A stretch of 6,683 bases of DNA, taken from assembly GCA_021801545.1 (NCBI GenBank), contig JAJYXX010000247.1:1-6683 (forward strand). Direction: 5' to 3'. Shown piece by piece: positions 5,208 to 6,683 of this stretch. The position numbers were made by a program, and so were the translations under genes. Below the pieces are notes generated by a model. The model ran no database searches. It saw only the letters and a program-made list of their open reading frames with translations, and had not been told where the DNA came from. The DNA is from Chloroflexota bacterium (GTDB lineage Bacteria > Chloroflexota > Limnocylindria > Limnocylindrales > CSP1-4). The stretch's first letter is position 1, and each line of letters starts with the position of its first letter.

Positions 5208-6275
5208 TCAGTCGGGGCGCGGCAGGACGACGACCCGGCGGTTCGGCTCTTCCCCGATCGACTGGGTGATCACGTTCGGGTCGTCGCGGAGGGCGATGTG
5301 GACCCAGCGCCGCTCGAGGGCAGGCATCGGCTCGAGCTGGAGCATCTTGCCGGTCTCGACGACCCGCGCCGCCGCCCGCGTCGCGATCTCGCGCAGCTGG
5401 CGCTCACGACGACCGCGGTAGTCCTCGACATCGACGAGCACCCGCGTCCAGCCGCCCATCCGGCGCGAGAGCATCAGGTTCACGAGGTGCTGGAGCGCCG
5501 AGAGGCGCTCGCCTTTGCGGCCGATCAGGGCGCCGAGCGCTTCCTTCTCGTCCCCCTCACCGACGACGTTCAGCCGGCTCGTGTCGCCCGTCTCGACCTC
5601 GACGCGGACGTCGAAGCCCAGGTGGGCCATCAGCTCCTCGAGGATCTCCTTGCCCGCGGCGAGCGCCTCGGGAGAGGCCTCGGCGGCCTCGAGCTCGGCC
5701 CGCTCGGCGGCGAGCGAACCACGCGCGGCGGCGACCTCGGCGAGCTCGCTTGCCGACAGGTCCGACTGACCGGCCCGGGCGACCCGGGCGACGCGTTCTT
5801 CGCGGCGCGGCGGGCCGGCCGGTTCTTCGCGGCGCGGCGGGCCGGCCGGTTCTTCGCGGCGCGGCCCACGCTCCCGTTCTTCGCGGCGCGGCGGCCGCTC
5901 CTCGAGCGGAGGTCCTGCCGATCGCTCTGCCCGCGGCCGCTCTTCTCGTCGCGGGGCCCGCTCGCCTTCCTCGCGCCGGGGTCCGCGTCCGCGCTCCTCA
6001 CGCCGGGGCGGCCGCTCCTCGCGCGAGTACGCCCGTGGGGCCGAGGGTGGCAGCGGCGTGGCCGCGGCAGCTTCGCGCTTCGGGGCGGCGCCGCCAAGGG
6101 CCGAGCGCGGCGCGGCCAGGATCCGGGCAGGCTCGGCGCCCATGCCCAGGACGCCCCGACTGCCGGGGGTGAGGATCTCGAAATCGAGGCCGTCGAGGCC
6201 AACGCCGAACGCCTCGCGTGCCTGGCGGAGCGCCTCCTCGACCGACTTGCCGGTGAACTCGCGATACGCACTCAT
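5208..6275 (-). CDS. jag: Jag/KhpB RNA-binding protein (SpoIIIJ-associated) with expanded linker
   Basis: Cytoplasmic RNA-binding protein; in Gram-positive bacteria Jag/KhpB (EloR) partners KhpA and influences cell elongation and division. The 355 residues contain Jag_N (about 3-53, with GSRGVLGMGAEPARI), a charged linker, a KH domain (about 205-282, GxxG loop G252-R-K-G255) and an R3H domain (about 288-352, R322-x3-H326 in ERRWVHIAL). Family members are often about 200-250 residues; the excess is in the linker (54-200), which carries PRREE-type repeats at 84-160 and then a likely Ala/Glu helix (172-215). It starts 2 bp after the yidC stop. A GAGGGAG stretch about 12 nt upstream, inside yidC, may act as a distant Shine-Dalgarno sequence, so coupling to yidC translation is likely. 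All three domains look intact, so the protein should be functional. Confidence 0.95.
   Translation of the reverse strand: MSAYREFTGKSVEEALRQAREAFGVGLDGLDFEILTPGSRGVLGMGAEPARILAAPRSALGGAAPKREAAAATPLPPSAPRAYSREERPPRREERGRGPRREEGERAPRREERPRAERSAGPPLEERPPRREERERGPRREEPAGPPRREEPAGPPRREERVARVARAGQSDLSASELAEVAAARGSLAAERAELEAAEASPEALAAGKEILEELMAHLGFDVRVEVETGDTSRLNVVGEGDEKEALGALIGRKGERLSALQHLVNLMLSRRMGGWTRVLVDVEDYRGRRERQLREIATRAAARVVETGKMLQLEPMPALERRWVHIALRDDPNVITQSIGEEPNRRVVVLPRPD
5795..5902 (-). repeat. 27-bp tandem repeat in the jag linker
   Basis: The core GTTCTTCGCGGCGCGG (plus strand) recurs at 5795, 5822, 5849 and 5876, exactly 27 bp apart. The first two full units are identical; the third and fourth diverge in their second half. 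Each encodes nine residues such as EEPAGPPRR. More degenerate copies continue toward about 6025, giving the wider PRREE-rich linker. Confidence 0.9.
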
Positions 6276-6277
6276 GG

Positions 6278-6683
6278 TCAGCGTCGTCTCCCTCGTCGGC
6301 CCTGGCGGCCCCGCTCACGGGACCGGACGGTCGCGGCCGCCGAAGCGGCGCGCTCAATGGATGTGGTGGGGTGTTTCGCCGCCGCACCGGACGGGCGTCC
6401 GGTCGTGTCCGCCGGCGGGACGGCGACGGGGAAGCGGGGGGTGTGACCGACGGCGAAGCGAGGCGTCCAGCCGAAGAGCGGGAAGAGCGACCCCCAGCCG
6501 ACGATCAGGTACTGCTGGACGATCGAGAAGATCGTGGTCACGATCCAGTACAGGAAGAGGCCGGCAGGCAGGAACGCCCCGTAGAAGATCGTGATCAGCG
6601 GGAAGAGAAGCATCGTCTGGCGCTGCACCGCGGCGGCCTGGTCCTGGCCCTGGCCCTGGTTGCTGGGCGGCATGACCATCCGG
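6278..6683 (-). CDS. yidC: YidC/Oxa1 family membrane protein insertase, C-terminal part (5' end off the window)
   Basis: YidC inserts and folds inner-membrane proteins, alone or with SecYEG. Only the last ~134 codons are present; the frame is open to the right edge, so the ATG at 6679 is an internal methionine. Visible are a Gln-rich loop (NQGQGQDQ), the block QRQTMLLFPLITIFYGAFLPAG, and a final membrane segment YWIVTTIFSIVQQYLIVG. Together these are the last two transmembrane helices of the 60KD_IMP domain. After residue 72 a Pro/Ala-rich tail ends in RSRERGRQGRRGRRR, a strongly basic C-terminus like those in some homologues that help bind ribosomes. The gene precedes jag by 2 bp, the usual order in the rpmH-rnpA-yidC-jag cluster, so rnpA and rpmH may lie to the right of the window. 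Confidence 0.93.
   Translation of the reverse strand, partial: RMVMPPSNQGQGQDQAAAVQRQTMLLFPLITIFYGAFLPAGLFLYWIVTTIFSIVQQYLIVGWGSLFPLFGWTPRFAVGHTPRFPVAVPPADTTGRPSGAAAKHPTTSIERAASAAATVRSRERGRQGRRGRRR

Noticed and set aside
5795..5902. Evenly spaced repeats considered as a CRISPR array
   Set aside because: Units are directly tandem at 27 bp with no unique spacers and lie in frame inside jag.
5154..6446. Plus-strand frame with FFAARRAGR repeats
   Set aside because: These are the antisense reading of the 27-bp repeats in jag; no independent support.

Overview
The window is a GC-rich bacterial stretch (roughly 70% G+C by eye) in which every gene I can support lies on the minus strand, so it reads from right to left. 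I recognise six genes: the 3' end of yidC, a jag/khpB gene with a long repeat-filled linker, a VanW/G5 cell-wall protein, an ABC exporter pair (ATPase then permease), a short AcoX-like fragment, and a lipoate-protein ligase that runs off the left edge. The YidC C-terminal sequence, the yidC-jag order, the Ser/Thr/Pro-tailed VanW protein and the base composition suggest a high-GC Chloroflexota bacterium (Limnocylindria-like). A high-GC actinobacterium cannot be excluded. There is no rRNA marker in the window, so the assignment is an inference.

Right part (5208-6683): yidC (membrane insertase, 5' end off the window) is followed after 2 bp by jag/khpB (Jag_N, KH and R3H domains). This is the conserved tail of the rpmH-rnpA-yidC-jag cluster. 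The genes that often follow jag (mnmE, rsmG, mnmG, parA) are absent. Instead a 167-bp gap with two perfect hairpins leads to the next gene.

Middle part (1253-5040): a 652-residue VanW-family protein has one N-terminal membrane anchor, PG_binding_4-like regions, a VanW domain, a G5-like domain and a Ser/Thr/Pro tail. It has no usable Shine-Dalgarno sequence, but a TANNNT-type -10 box sits where a leaderless transcript would need it. After 54 bp come an ABC ATPase and an ABC-2 type permease joined by an ATGA overlap, which form one exporter of unknown substrate.

Left part (1-1252): a 112-bp gap holds clustered palindromes and a candidate promoter. It is followed by an 82-codon ORF resembling only the N-terminus of AcoX-type NAD kinases. 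That ORF overlaps (ATGA) a lipoate-protein ligase which carries an unusual Asp/His/Arg-rich insertion. This pair points to lipoylation of a 2-oxoacid (pyruvate or acetoin) dehydrogenase complex, whose genes may lie beyond the left edge.

A shared oddity is that four genes carry low-complexity segments, three of them with exact in-frame tandem DNA repeats (9, 24 and 27 bp). I see no tRNA, rRNA, CRISPR array, transposase or attachment site, and nothing that clearly amounts to a new defence or biosynthetic system.
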